A stretch of 64,000 nucleotides of DNA, from positions 77,567,714-77,631,713 of the forward strand of contig NC_083598.1 in assembly GCF_020882245.1 (NCBI RefSeq), in the 5' to 3' direction. Each line of letters begins with the position of its first letter. Within the stretch, counting starts at the first letter, position 1. The position numbers and the translations under genes are program-made. Of the stretch, positions 39,736 through 53,899 are shown in pieces. This DNA comes from Rhopalosiphum padi (lineage: Eukaryota; Arthropoda; Insecta; Hemiptera; Aphididae). The notes under the pieces were generated by a model, which searched no databases, was not told where the DNA came from, and was given only the letters and a program-made list of their open reading frames with translations.

Positions 39736-39871
39736 TACCGACAAAACGATCAGAATTGAAACTCTGTCGTCATACGGCTGCGTCACGCACGTCTCGATCG
39801 GAAACGTGTCCATGGGCACCTTTGAGGGTTTCTCGGAAGAACTTATAAACGCGTTAGTGGTACAACGATAA
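39736..39871 (+). CDS. Candidate terminal exon, 44 codons, unrecognised
   Basis: The acceptor TTATTATTATCTTAG ends at 39735. One base then 44 codons run to TAA at 39869-39871, with GC-ending codons (RIETLSSYGCVTHVSIGNVS, then GTFEGFSEELINALVVQR). AATAAA follows at 39929-39934, a fitting poly(A) signal. It needs an incoming phase-2 exon, which the donor at 20914 would supply. The reverse strand has an equally open frame of about 57 codons, so coding strand and reality both need transcript support. Confidence 0.3.
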
Positions 39872-39928
39872 TAATATTCATAAACGCACGTTTGTATGTA
39901 TTAATTTATACACGGTGGTACCGAATTA

Positions 39929-39934
39929 AATAAA
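39929..39934 (+). terminator. Possible poly(A) signal AATAAA
   Basis: Lies 58 bases after the TAA of the candidate terminal exon. AATAAA is common by chance in this AT-rich sequence, so its value depends on that exon. Confidence 0.25.
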
Positions 39935-39939
39935 AAAGT

Positions 39940-42900
39940 CCCATTATTATTCTGTTATAGTGTTATGAAACCAATAATATTTTGATAAAGGGTCGTAGTA
40001 TATTCGATCGACCGATTATTGAACGGAGCTCGTCTACAAAAACTTTTTCACCACTAGAAATGTTATCAATTATTTTCACTGTTTATGTATTTAGGTAGCT
40101 TTTACCGGCGTCCTTATGCTCGCGGAGTAACATAAATCTAGAGAAAAAAATCGCCATCTTGGAAAGTACCGGCCGAATGAGATTTCACGTTCCCATAACG
40201 TAAAATGTTCGACTTTTAAAGTTAACATCATTAATACACATTTTAAAATTTTTATTATAAAAATCATAAGCCGCGTATGATTATACAATACAAGACTGTA
40301 TTCACCGGAAAAGTGCTGAAGCTCGGTTGATCCAACGCCACAATTACGCATGGACTTAATCAACTAGAATAATATATTATTATAGTACTTACCATATGTT
40401 ATTGCATGGTGTTATACATTATTTAAATCACGTTTAGACATTGTAATAGTGACTGAAAATTGCTTAATCGTCGTAACTGATACTAATTTATATCCGCCTA
40501 GTGTACTGTAGCAATATTTAGCTAGCCAAAGTGTAAACATAACGTGAAAAGTATTATGCACTCATGTATACGCAGGAGTGAGGGAAACTCATGATGATGT
40601 TTATCTCTTACCCCAATTTATCTACGAAACTTCGGTAACTTGACCCCTTTAACATAAATAAATGATACAAAATAATTAATGGATAATTATAAATTGTTTA
40701 CGATATGTTGTGTGTATCATAATAAAATCATTAAAATTTGAAAGGTTGTCTATAACTATTTTCATTTTTGTACTAAACCTTATTTTATAAGTTTAACCCT
40801 TCCTTCTTTTAGGGGATCTATTAAAAATAATTGTCTGGTCCTTCATGCGAAATTCCAATAAGTACCTACACCTCTATATATGTGACGATATAAATTCCAA
40901 TATCTGCATACGTAATAAATGTTTTTTTGCTACTAATAAATAAAATATGTTAATTATTTGGATGATAATGGTGGACGTGGTACACACTACATTATATTAT
41001 TGATTTTTTGGGTGACCACGGAGGCATGGACTTTTGGTTTATTGAGTGATAACGGCCTCACTAAGTACCTTTTTGTATCTATTCGCACGTTAACCTGATC
41101 ATCTCGGAAAGTTAAAATGGGTGCACACTAATTGCGTACTAAGACAGATATCTAACGTACTTTTTTGAACGAATTTCATTCCGGATGTAACCCGTGTTAT
41201 TTTTTCGCTTACATTTAATTTCATTAGTGATTTCTAAAGCTATATTACCAAAAGCACATACAATTAAGAAATTTAAATTTGCTTAATAAGCTTGAACTTT
41301 TTTTGACCTATAAATTTGAAGGAAATACTGAATTTTTACTAATATAGGTATATGTGTCCAATAAAAAAATCATATGTACTTACTATTAACGATTTTATAT
41401 ATATTATAAAGATGTCTGGCCTATGAACTATTATTTAATTACTGAGAGGGAATCAGGGAAATCCATATATTTCATAATATTTTTAATAAACATAAAAAAC
41501 CATTATTAAAACTAGTTTCATATATGTTTATATAAAATATAAAATTTATTATTTTTAGCTTAATGTTGTAATACTAAATATTTTCACAAAAAATAATTAT
41601 AGGTACATTTATAATATTTTAAATCAGTTTGGAAACCACTGAGAACCCATAAAAATATATGCTTAATAATTCAACTGGAGACGTAATTCGTGTTACCTTT
41701 ATTTTAAGATAATAGTAAAACGCAATTCGGGGGACTGTAACAGTATTATGCAATTCGTGTGTATACCTAATAATAATAATCACTTTTGCAACAACAAAAA
41801 AAATACATTAACATTTACTTGATATAAATTTAACCGCAGTGAATTGTATATTTTTTAAACATGTTAAAATCATACTTTACTATTATAGTCACTAAATAAA
41901 TATTATATTGTACGTATGTTATATAAAATGAATAATATCTATAAAAATCGATTTATATAAAACATTCACGTACTCGTTCGTACTTAGCCATATTTTATAC
42001 GAACACGGTATTCGTATATTTTGTACAGCTTACAAATAATTCGTAAAATGTGTTACTTTATTCAGTCTAGCAGTGGTTTTTAATTTGATAGAACTGTGCG
42101 AAATAGTGTTTTAATCTGTCTTCACCATGATATATATGTTTGAAATTTGTTGAATATGCGTTTCTTTGGAAAGTATACTGAGTATATTATGGAAATGTAT
42201 CGTAAGAAAAAATCTAGTCGTTATTCATCTACTTTATTTTTAGTGAATAAGTCACTTATAACTCTTGTTGCTAATTAATATTTATACCAGATCAATTATC
42301 GAACGAAAAAAACTAATAAGACCTTATCGTTGTGTTTCATTTTATACAAGCAATATTTAAATAAACAATATTATAGACATAAACGTTTTATTTATAAATA
42401 TTATGATAAATTTATACAGTAAAATAAAAAAATTCATTTTTTTGAATTAAATAAAACAATAAACCGACGTTCACTCGAACAATTTATTATAATATTATAA
42501 CAATAGAAACAATACGTAGAAACTAAAAACAATAAAACACTACCAGTGCGAAATAGCGTAACAGAAAATTATTCTACCGATATTAATACGAACACATAAA
42601 CAGTTCACGATAATAATAGTAAATACTTGATAATAATAATGATATAGGACATGGTAACAGGTTATTATATTCAAATTACAAGGTGTTTTTTATAAAGATA
42701 AACCGTTATTTTCTAGAGAAGTATCTACAGACGTTTTTGAAAGTATTTTTTTATTTTTATATAGTTTAAAGTCATTATACATATAATTATTTATACTTTT
42801 TTCGTAATAATTTTTCTTTAGGTTTTATTTTTTTAATAACCATGTTTACATTTTTATTTTTATACTTCAAATTTGTGAATTTTCTATGAATTTCAATAAA

Positions 42901-43340
42901 TTAAATTCAAATAATGAACGTGCAGTCAATTATATAGCTATATTCATTAGAAATATTTAAACTTAGATGATAGAGATTGCAGATAAGTAAACCGCACAAT
43001 GTTGGTCCGCTTCACCGATAATCTAAACTATAAATACTTACTTATTTTTCGAGAAAAACCGCGTATGTTTATCGATATCGGTATCATCGAATTAATGCGT
43101 TAGAAGTATGTTCAGACACGTTGTCAGCATATAGCGAGTGATTGCGACCAACGGTATCAGTGGCGTGCTCACGGGGGTAAAAGTGTGTCATATCATTCCG
43201 TAGGGTCTTATGTTTGTCTATTGATTTCTCATAACTTCTCATTAAAATAAAAATTCATATTTTATCTTTTTTTCAATGTGATTTTTAATTTTTTTTCTGT
43301 AATAACGTGGTCGAGAACAGTCAAAATTTCATATCCCACT
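39940..43340. other. No gene recognised
   Basis: A minus-strand frame at 40091-40363 follows an ATTCTAG acceptor-like site and has GC-rich ends around an AT-rich middle, but no motif. The remainder is AT-rich. Islands near 40960-41200 and 41680-41780 look like decayed repeat sequence with recurring AATTCG but no defined ends. Confidence 0.45.
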
Positions 43341-43818
43341 CAACTTTTTTTAAACCAGGATGGCGAGCACGACTTGTCGCGTGCGATATCCGCTTTCGGG
43401 AAACGGCCACAGCGTTAACGATATATAGTGCATAATATTATAATATATTATAGTACACAGCTACGGTGACGACATTATTATTCGTTGGCGTCGACGCACA
43501 ATAAATTCGCGTTAATCCGACCGGACAAACACGAACGTTACGCGAGACACAATAATATGCGCGTCGCTGTGTGAAAACCGCAGCAGAAAACCGATCTGGT
43601 GAGCTATCAACCGGACGCGCATAGTATTATAATAATAATATAATATAATACACGCCCGGTCGAGCGTTTAATCGGACAGATGTTCGCGTGATTTTCCTCA
43701 TCGCTCCCGTCAGCGGATTCTGTAGACAAATCCGTCTACACGGCGATACCGTCGCTGTATAATATATAATACTACATGCATAACGCGTAATAATATATCG
43801 GACACAATATGTTTTCAG
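43340..43818. promoter_or_regulatory. CpG-rich island, probable promoter
   Basis: GC-rich tracts (43365-43420, 43480-43620, 43650-43760) are broken by TATAATATTATA runs. No ATG-led frame of length is seen. The island precedes a plus-strand GTAAGT donor at 43868, so it may be promoter plus first exon for a gene to the right. Confidence 0.4.
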
Positions 43819-43867
43819 GCCGTTCGATGTTGTGATTTACGCGTATATACAGTGCATGAACTGTACC
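43819..43867 (+). CDS. Candidate 49-bp exon
   Basis: Bounded by TGTTTTCAG (ending 43818) and a perfect donor GTAAGTATTT at 43868. Two frames are open; one reads PFDVVIYAYIQCMNCT and one AVRCCDLRVYTVHELY. Entering in phase 2, as from the donor at 20914, would give the first and leave in phase 0. It may equally be the 3' end of an untranslated first exon. Confidence 0.3.
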
Positions 43868-46800
43868 GTAAGTATTTCATTATTCTGTACGGTTAGAGTT
43901 TTCTTCACCCCCGTTCAATTAATATAATATAAATCGATTACATGTCGATATGGTTATATATATTATTGTCTTCAAATGACGTTTGGATTACAATTAAACG
44001 TACCGATTTGTTTCTTTCACTAAATTTGTCCCGCGACTATATGGGCAATGGCATGTAATGTAGTAATACTGATGACGTGTCACTGCCATTAACGTAGTTA
44101 TCGATTATTTTAATTGGAATTTTTTTATATATACGTCTTACGTGCGTAATATTCCCTAATGTCGCTTTTTTATTAGCACTCGAATATTCTGTGTTTTCCG
44201 ATTTTTTATTATATTCAAAATATCAATTCGATTAGAAAAGGCTATACGCGAGTATATCTGGACACAACTTAAAAAATGGCCACTATTTATAAAGTCTTAA
44301 AACTATTAAACAAAATACATCCTACAAACGATCATGAAATAATTTAAATACTCTAATTTATACTTGATAAATATACTTCGAGTAAAGAAATACGCATTAG
44401 CATGCTAAGTATAATATATTAGAATAATGTACGCGTATACGTGTACGCAATTATTATATTATACATATAAGTATAGATAATATACATGATTATATTTTCA
44501 TATACGTACGTGTATGAGCGATATTATATATATTATATAACATAACTATATATAAGTAACGCGCTATGAAAAGTTTATGCGCTTTATCGGAAATCAATAT
44601 TTCGACGTTCAAATATATATTATAAGCATGCGCGGAATATTTTTTTTATGAGTTTCTTATTATGCAAATACAAAGTGCTTTAGCTATGACGTTTATTTGT
44701 TTTTATTTTTTTACTTCTCGTTGATATATTATACGCCTCTAATTTCAGCGTAAAGCTACAGGTAAATAATATATACACATTTCCAACTAAACGTAAGACG
44801 TCAAAATCTAACTTAGTGGTCAGGGGTTTTCACCAATAACCACAATAAGGTTTGGCATTCACATCGGGTTGTAAGAACGGGATTGTTCCTGAAAGTATAA
44901 AACACTTAATACTTTAATTTTTATGTATTTTTTTTTATTTTAACAATAGGAATATACGTTAAAATTTTAAGTTGAAATTAAATTTAAAAAAATGTTGTGA
45001 TGTAGTAAAGAAATAATCAGTAAACGAATTAAATGTGGATCGTTGGAATAATTTGGTATTATGGTGTTTAATAGCATCGATAGATAGATAACCGGCTAAT
45101 AATTCGAAAACATTTGCTAATTATATAACATTTAATTATAGTTATGTATTGAAGTACCTACTATATGGATATAATTTTAAAATGCAATTATATTTCTTTG
45201 CTCAATAGTTTTATTATAGGTATTGTAATTTATTTAAAATGTTCTTATTGATTTTAAACGATCTATATTGTCAAACCAATAACTTCAGCCAAGTTTTAAT
45301 CATTTCGTGGAAAAACATATATCTAGGTGCAACAACTCAGAACAGTGGAATAACGAAATACAATTCATTCAACTTACAAGTTATATTTGTACTCTCATAT
45401 ACATTTTAGATCAGAATAAATTTAATTTTAATTAAAATAATTAAAAGTTACTACATAATGTCACTATTTTACTCATAGAGTTCAATAGATACAAATAAAA
45501 ACTATTTACTGTGAAAATTAATTTTATATAACTACATTCAAATATTAAATACAAACTTACAATATATATATACACATAATATAATATATAATTTATAAAT
45601 ATGTGTAACCAAATGTTAGTCAAAACACTGGAATTTAAAAACTCCAAGTCGAAGTATAATAATATCCAATTTGATAGCCAATTTGCACCAATAATTAATG
45701 ATAACAAGTAATAATAAATTATTGATTACCACTACGCAAATTGCGGTTAGCACCAATGTCCAATATTTAGCAGCGTATATGCATTACAAATAATAGCTAT
45801 CTAGTTGTGTTATATGTCTGTGGTTTTATCATATTTTTATACTGGTCTTTGGTGTACGCACGGTTTACCTTGAATTATTACTGTGTACGGATATAATACA
45901 AATAAAAAAATTAAATTAAATTAATTATATTACCACTTGCTTAATTTCATAAAAACCGGCGCAGTTTACAATATAGTGGAATGAAATTAAAATATTAGAT
46001 TAAAGTCCCGAATCATTATTATTATTATTTACGTTATGATATTCACGATAAAATTTGTTATACAATTAACAATTTAAACGACGACACAGTATAAGTGGGC
46101 TAATTGTTTCCTTGTTACTTTTATACTTAATACTAAGTAATACCCATCATTGGCCTGCTGCAAAAAATCAATCATACGAGTTTATAATATATATATATTT
46201 GCTGTTGTATTAAATTAGCTTTTATATTTTTAATCGTCGATATAGAAATATTATTTATAGTACAACAATGGCTATTTTATATTATAAAAGTCGCATGAAA
46301 GTCAACTAAGTTCGGTATTGAAATTTATAGTTATATCGTTATTAGTGAATAGCGAGTTCGTTATTGCAGTAAAAAAAAAAAAATTCTTTTATTGATGACT
46401 TCAGATTCGGCTATCACTAATCAGAATCACACATTTTTGGCATGCGGTTTACTCGTTATCATTATTGAAAGTTTTAATAATTATAATATCTTACCTGCAA
46501 AGAATAATAATTATCGTAAAAGCAAAATATAATAAAAAAGAAGTTAACATATTTTTTTTCGAAGATGATTACGATTTATGAGGTTGAAATACAATAAATA
46601 TACATTTTTAAAAACGCTTACAATTTAAATAATGCTAATCGACATCTATTATTATTATTATATATTATCAAACCATTTATATAATTTATGAGAATTGTAG
46701 TAGATTATTGATTATTAAATTATATACCTACTAAATACAATTTTAAATTGTCCCTCTTCAATAGATAAAAAAAAACAACGTTGAATATTTTAATAGATAT

Positions 46801-47270
46801 TTTTGTAATATATTTATGTATACGATGCAATCATTGTACATAATATTTATGATTTTTTTTTCAATTACTTTGAACGATTACACTGAAATCTTATCGTTCG
46901 CTTTAAATTCAATATAAATGTTATAAAAAATATATTATATTTATTAGATCAAACACATTTTTTTTTTCTAATCGAATTTTTAAGGCTTCAGAATCTATAA
47001 GACTGCTAGTCTACAAAACATATTTATTGAATATTTATGATTTATGATTCAATATCTTATAAACAGCAATATGTTTCCGTAAATTTATAACTCAATGCCC
47101 ATATACATTTACCGCATAATGATTATTATCGTCATTCGACTCGCCAAGTTCAAAACTGAATTTTCCACTCAAAGACACAGCAGCTACACATACATAGGTA
47201 CATACGTATATCTGTGACTTCGTTAATATTTGTACCATTACGACGGGGTAAATCAAAAATATAAATAATC
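43868..47270. other. No gene recognised
   Basis: AT-rich apart from the possible microexon. A short hairpin-forming patch lies at 44815-44845 (GTGGT...ACCAC). Confidence 0.5.
44749..44761 (+). other. Possible 13-nt microexon
   Basis: CGTAAAGCTACAG sits between TAATTTCAG and GTAAAT. Such pairs arise by chance, but it lies 0.9 kb downstream of the strong donor at 43868 on the same strand. Microexons are known in some aphid secreted-protein genes. Confidence 0.15.
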
Positions 47271-47512
47271 GATTCCACCTAACTGACGATTGTTTTTGTT
47301 AGGTACGTCGACACGTCGCTGCAACGTGATAAATGTTTTCACAGTCAATCTCTCTCAAATCTATAGACCATATATATAATATATACACCTACACACATAC
47401 ACAAGACGAGAATATAACGTATATACGACTGCCACAGGCTTTCATTAAAGTAAATCGAATTTGTTAGATCCATCGAGTTTCCATTTTTCCGTCCTTTATA
47501 AAATCGCGAACG

Positions 47513-47590
47513 ATGAACTGCACGAACACCACCGTCACACAACATTCATCAAACTTGACGGCGGACAGCGTCCGCCGGTCGGTTACGTGA
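47513..47590 (+). CDS. Short ORF with three N-glycosylation sequons in a GC-rich island
   Basis: ATG at 47513 opens a 25-residue frame (MNCTNTTVTQHSSNLT, then ADSVRRSVT) with NCT, NTT and NLT sequons, reminiscent of receptor extracellular N-termini. It ends at TGA with no good splice donor. A longer overlapping frame without ATG (to 47652) is also open. The island spans about 47270-47720. Both may be upstream or untranslated sequence. Confidence 0.15.
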   Translation: MNCTNTTVTQHSSNLTADSVRRSVT

Positions 47591-47719
47591 CCGAAAAATC
47601 GTGGCGGAAATCAATGCTGAACCGGGGTGGTTGCATTATTATGCGCGTATAATCGATTTGGACGGACTTTATGCAGCCTTGGCAGTAAACCGATTTTGTG
47701 CCGGCGTATATTATTTATA

Positions 47720-50700
47720 CATATTATATAATATAATACATAGTAAACGATATTGCAGTTTCGCATGTACAATATTTGCGAAAAAAATGTTCGTAAGTTT
47801 GCGGTGAAAGTCTGTAGCAAAATATCACGTTTGTCATTAATCATATACCTACATTTCGAGTAATGTGTGCAAATTGAGCATAATGTACGCGTAACTAATA
47901 GTATCAAACGTACGTTTATACCAATATATGAATCTGTCCGTATCTTTGTATTAGTGTAGCCTTTGCAATTATTCTAAACTGACGTTTTAAGACACATTTG
48001 ATTTTCAAAAGCTCGCGCAAGAGTATAAGGAGATATTTTGTAAAATTTAAACAATAATTTTGAAAAAAAAATTATATATTTTTCTTAAAGATTTTCATAT
48101 TATTAATGATATTCTAGAGATAATGTTTGTCTGTTTAATACATGGATGAAGAAGGTACCTTTGTTTTGCGGATCCATACTATATTACGCTGTGCAGTATG
48201 CCAGTATAGGACATGATGAGTCATGCTTATCGATGACAACTGTTCGTCGTCACTCGATTCTCGTCATTCGTCACTAGTCACAAAAGCCGCTGTTTATGGC
48301 TATTAACATTGCTTTCAATAATAATAATTCTATATAAAACGATAAAAATATTTATTATTTGCTATTTACAGATTTTGATTTTAATACTACTACTTTTATT
48401 ACTATGTGTTTAATAATATTGAAATGATGGGACACGATGCTTAAAAAAGGGATAATCTCGTTTTAAACGGAACGAATAGTCATTTTAATTATATTATAAT
48501 ATTATACCGTTCCAAAAGAGAATACATCAAGAGACGGACTGGTTTCCGTCTAGCGGCGCGCATCTCCCACATAACGGCATAGGCAGTGACAAAGCGTAAT
48601 CACCATATCGCCTATATAGCTTACGATAAAAGAAAGAATTGTTGAAAGCTTGAATAACATGTTTTTGAAATCGAAAAAATAACACAAAAACGCTAATCAA
48701 ACAAAATAAAATAAATCACTATAGAAAAAATGTCCTTCTAAATTTGTTCAATCAATAAAATATTGCGAGTTATGTGGTTCGCTTAAACAAAACATCATTG
48801 TAAACCGATAAATTATTAGATATTTATATGATTTATTAGTGTTGTACAAACCAAACTCGGTCACTTTAATTTTCTGTGTCCGTTTGATTTTCCAGTATAG
48901 TCGCCAGAAGGGTATCAATTATATTATAAAAGTTATAAGGTCATGCTTATATCGTATCGTTATAAAGTTTTTCATGACAGAATAGATTTGATTTAATCCA
49001 GAAAAAATATATCAATACGACCAATGATAACTTCGTGATGAATCATTCAGTATACAACATTATTAAAACATTTGTCTTAAGAAATAAGTGATTTTTAATT
49101 AATGCATAAGTATATAATTACATATTTCTAAACATTTCTAAACCAATAAAATGTTACGCGCATAGGTATAAAGACCTTTTTAGTATATCAACAAATCGTT
49201 ACTGTTTTACACTAATGAAAAATAATTTTACTTGATTGAAATATTGAATACTATAGTTCGTAAGTCGTAAATTATATACTTAAACTAAGAATAATATCTT
49301 AAAATAATAAAATAATAAATTATTACATTCGACATAATTTATTACTATGACAATTTAGTTTTTAAAATTTTCTTGGTATACTTAGAACTTATGTACAAAA
49401 TTATAATGTATAACCATAAGCACTAGTTTTTCGATGAGTATACTAATAAATAAATAAATAAATAAATAATACAATTATTATTAGCATAGAAAATAAGAAA
49501 TTTAAAAAATGGTGCTAAGTTAATGTAATCCAGAAAAAAGGTCTTGGTGAAAATATTATTAATATTATATTACTTTAATATTTTAATTATTTGTTAAAGT
49601 AAAAATAAAAATCAATCATTATTATTTTAATAATTAATTCAAGGTCGTAATTTTATAATTTTACCTGCTTTCATTTGTCCTTTTAATTTAATGCATTTAT
49701 GACAATAATATTATAATGTCGAGGATATTTTTAACCTAACCTTTTTAATACCTAACAGTGATGTTAATCACATTTTTATTACTTTTTAAAACATCTCTTG
49801 GGAAATATAACTAAGAAAGGTTATACCATAAGAAATTAATATTATTTATATCGTACAACGCGAATGCTTGTTTAATTTTACTTTGCAGTTATCAATAATA
49901 ATAAGTTATTGTTTTATACGCTTGACACAAAATTATGAATTTTACATTCAATATCTTTAATCAGTTTTTGTATTTTTTTTTTTATTATAACTTATAAACT
50001 GATAACCAGTACTAACCAGTACAAAATTGGTAATATTTTTAATTTTAAGAAAAAAAAATCCGAACCACTTGTCTTATATCTTTAATTTATTCATCTCAAA
50101 TTGTATATCAGTACAAAATATTTAAAAACAATGAAAACTTTACAAATAATTCTGAGTATAGTCACTCATTTATATCAACATAGCATAATATTAATAAGTC
50201 ACATTCAAATATCGTTCGAATAATACATATTAAATAGATACAATAGACATTTTTAAAATGTGTACTAAAATACCTGTTGTATAGGGATTATAACACTGAA
50301 AAATAATTTATTACGATCACTGTTAAATTAAAAAAATAATATATATTAATGTTGTCAAATTGGTATATCCTGTATAACAATTTAGTATGTGTTTGGTACT
50401 AATGATAACAAATTACAACATAATATAGATATAATAGTGAAAACAGGTATTTTATTTTATATTTTTAATGTAGAATACTAAAAGGAATGTTACAAGTATG
50501 TGATGAGTTTTGTAAAATATTACATTTAATGTAAAACTAATTTGTTTAATCTCAATATGTATCTAACCAATCAGTTAATTCATGGTAAATAACTAAAATG
50601 TTAAGATAACATTTATATATTTTTTTATAACTTTCATATCAGCAGATATCAACATAACAAAAACGCTTAATTTAAGTGGGATTAGAGTATTGATTATCAG

Positions 50701-53700
50701 TTACCAAACACATAGATTTTTGAGAGTGTGTATGTTAATTGTATGTTAAATTATGGACAGTTTTAATGAAAACAACTATTATAATATTAATGTACCTATC
50801 TGATATTTTATTTTAAGATTTACTGATCCAAACCAAATAATTTTTTTATAAGAATGGATTAAAATAATAGTGGAAATTTATTATACAAAAGTTGAAGATT
50901 ATTAATAATTAGTCACGTTTTATCTTATTTATAAATTGTGGTGCAGTAAGAAGTTCTTACTCTAAAGTTTTGTATATACAAAAAACTAACAGTTAAAAAA
51001 AGTACTTTTTATCGTTTTGAATACAAAACTTCAATACGGAAATGTCAAAAGATATCCCATATACAGATTATTAATATAATGTTATCGTTAATCACGTTAT
51101 TTTAGTTACGCGTTTACTTTTTTTATTACTCAAGATACCTAATAATAATGAATTTTTTTTATTTATACAACGTATTTATTATTATGTTATAGCCAGTCGA
51201 TATCGAGTAGTATTTGTTTTTATATTAAGATTTTGTGAATTTAATTATAATAATATGTTGTTTTATTAAAATCGGTTCATCGTGATAGCTAAATGGCTTA
51301 AGTACAATAACGTGTAATTTAATTTACATAATGCCGGTCATATAACTTTGAACTTTCAAATAGCTTAAATAGTTAAATCTTTATATAATCTTTATACAAA
51401 GGGATTATGGATATAGAAATTTCTGTACTGACATTTTACATTGTAACTTCTTCAGTCGCTTGATCTAAGTTTCTATTATATTAATGGAATAAGAATGTAC
51501 TTATTAGCTAACAGGCGCAGTATATTTGCATTTTATGTGCAAATGACGTACATATTATATATATGTTGCAATTTCTGTTTGATGCTGCTAATTTAATTAT
51601 ATTTTCCTTTAGAATTCGATACTTGAGAGTATTATTATCAAATGAAGGTAATGATATTTTATTGAAATTAACGGAAATTGTAATATGTCTGAAAATATTA
51701 AATATTGGGTTGAGTCGTAACGTTAAGTTAAAATTATTCATATTAATTTTATATAGGTGCAAAAGAAAAATTGAAAAGTAATAAAAATAAACTTTTTTTA
51801 AAAATTAAATAAACATCCACTACAGCAATAGTCATGGAGATTATAGAAAAGTACAGAGATAAGCTTAAAATTAAAATTACTGATAAATTATTGTTTTATA
51901 TTTCTTGGTAGATATAGCCATTTTCATAAATATGAACAGTTAGATTGTATAGCGGTGGGGTCGGTCAAAGATGAGGAGTGAGGACTATTAGTTACTTAGG
52001 ACTAAGTAAAAGAGAGGGTTCATTCACGTTATTGTATTATATTGTTGTAAAAATATACTATTATAACCATCAATGACCACCACCAACCAAAAAAATAAAA
52101 AATAATGAATTTTATTTTTTACTTATGCTTTGTTTTCGTATAGACTACGAATATTCATATCTCATAATGTAATATATTGTAATTGTTACTTATAATTATA
52201 TACCATCATGGAATACATCTCAAGTTCCAACGATGAATAATTCATAGTTCGAATAGAAGGACACTGTAATAATTATAATAATTCTCCGTGCAATATGGCA
52301 ATATGATATAGAGAAGAACTAGTTACTGATAAATATTTAGATTGTTTTGTGTAAACGTTCATTTGTTACTAGTACAATAGTATATTTGCAGTTGTTTGAT
52401 GGGCTTATATTTTCGGAAATCAACTGTTTTTTTATTCTATGAATAAAAAAATCTTACAATAGACAAAAAAATAATTTATTGTTTATGATAAAAGATTGAT
52501 TTTGTCTAAAGCTGGTTTCGCGTACAATTTCACGTTTTATAAGTTTTTATTTTTTTTTCCAATTATTTAAAAAATTCAGTAAGTTCAATTTATTCCCAGG
52601 AACCACTCTAAAAGTCGGAAATCAAACCATTTTTTCATCTACTTATCGCGTATACATATGAAAAAAAACATCATTGTAAAGTATTTATCGTTCCGCTCAT
52701 AATCTAAAACGAAATAATATTATAGATATTTTATAACAAAAAAATATTTGATGTATTAAAATAATAAATATATATGATTATTGTAACCGTGTATACAATT
52801 TACAGTTAATACAGGCACTCAATAAGCCCATACACACGCTTAAAATGTAAATACTAGTAACAGACATTAATTTTAATATACAAAATAATATAATAATTTA
52901 ACAAATTGTTACGAGTAAATTAAATTATTTGTACTATTTTAATTCGTTTATCTATTATAATAATATTATGTATATAATATGTCACTTAATTAACAACATA
53001 TAACGTAGGTACATGTTATTATTGTATTCAAGAGACTGTATAAAAGGAACAAAACTAATATTATTTAATAAATATACTTAAGTGAGTTTCTACTAATATG
53101 ACAGTACTTGAATGGTTGAATAGCATGAATGACTTAAAAGTCACAGAAAAATAATTAAATTTGAAAGTGGTAGTACCGTCGAAACTCAGATTATACCATG
53201 GACATACCTGCTGCTTAAAGTCGACGTCTTCAATATTCTGCAGTATTTATCGATAAAATGTGTAATACCTACGTATTATGTTATTTTTAGCGCGTAATTG
53301 ATTATGTGGAACAAGAAATTAAGCATGAATGTATGTAAAATATATAATTATACCATATTATAACTATTATGAATTAATTTGATCCACCGTAACGCGTTTG
53401 GAAAAAGTGTATTGACCGAACAATTTGAACAGCTATTTTTCTCTATGATAAAGGCTCATAAGGATCCTCAATATTTTTATTATGTGTAGTATAGGAAAGT
53501 TGTCTTATCGTTTTATTTTTGTCGTTCCGAAGAGTCGAGACTCATTGGAATCAATTCGTCTCGGTTGTATTCCCTCGGTAATCCATTTCGTCTCCGCGTA
53601 CACATATCACACATATATATATATGTACACGGACGTCATTATTGTTATTATTTTTTATTATTATTATTATTACTACGTAGTTCTTTGTGAAAGTCATAAA

Positions 53701-53880
53701 AAAAAAAATCGAATAAAATTACTGCACCGAACGTCCAACGGCTTTATGTTGTTCCGATATAAGCAAACGGTAGCAGAGTTGTGTAATGACCGAGTGCGTA
53801 TATATATTATCTATATATATATATATATGTATAAACAAGTAGGCATAAAATAAAATAAATGTTTATTATATCGTCGTATA
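47720..53880. other. No gene recognised
   Basis: AT-rich sequence with an (AAAT)n run at 49446-49470 and a small GC-richer patch at 48520-48600. The long frame at 53482-53853 is dominated by Tyr/Ile codons from ATA/TAT repeats and is not supported. Confidence 0.5.
49446..49470. repeat. (AAAT)n microsatellite
   Basis: Tandem AAAT units. Confidence 0.9.
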
Positions 53881-53899
53881 TACGGATGGGCATCCGGGA

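Noticed and set aside
53482..53853. 123-codon plus-strand frame
   Set aside because: Its centre is Tyr/Ile runs made from TAT and ATA repeats. The length comes from low complexity, with no domain.
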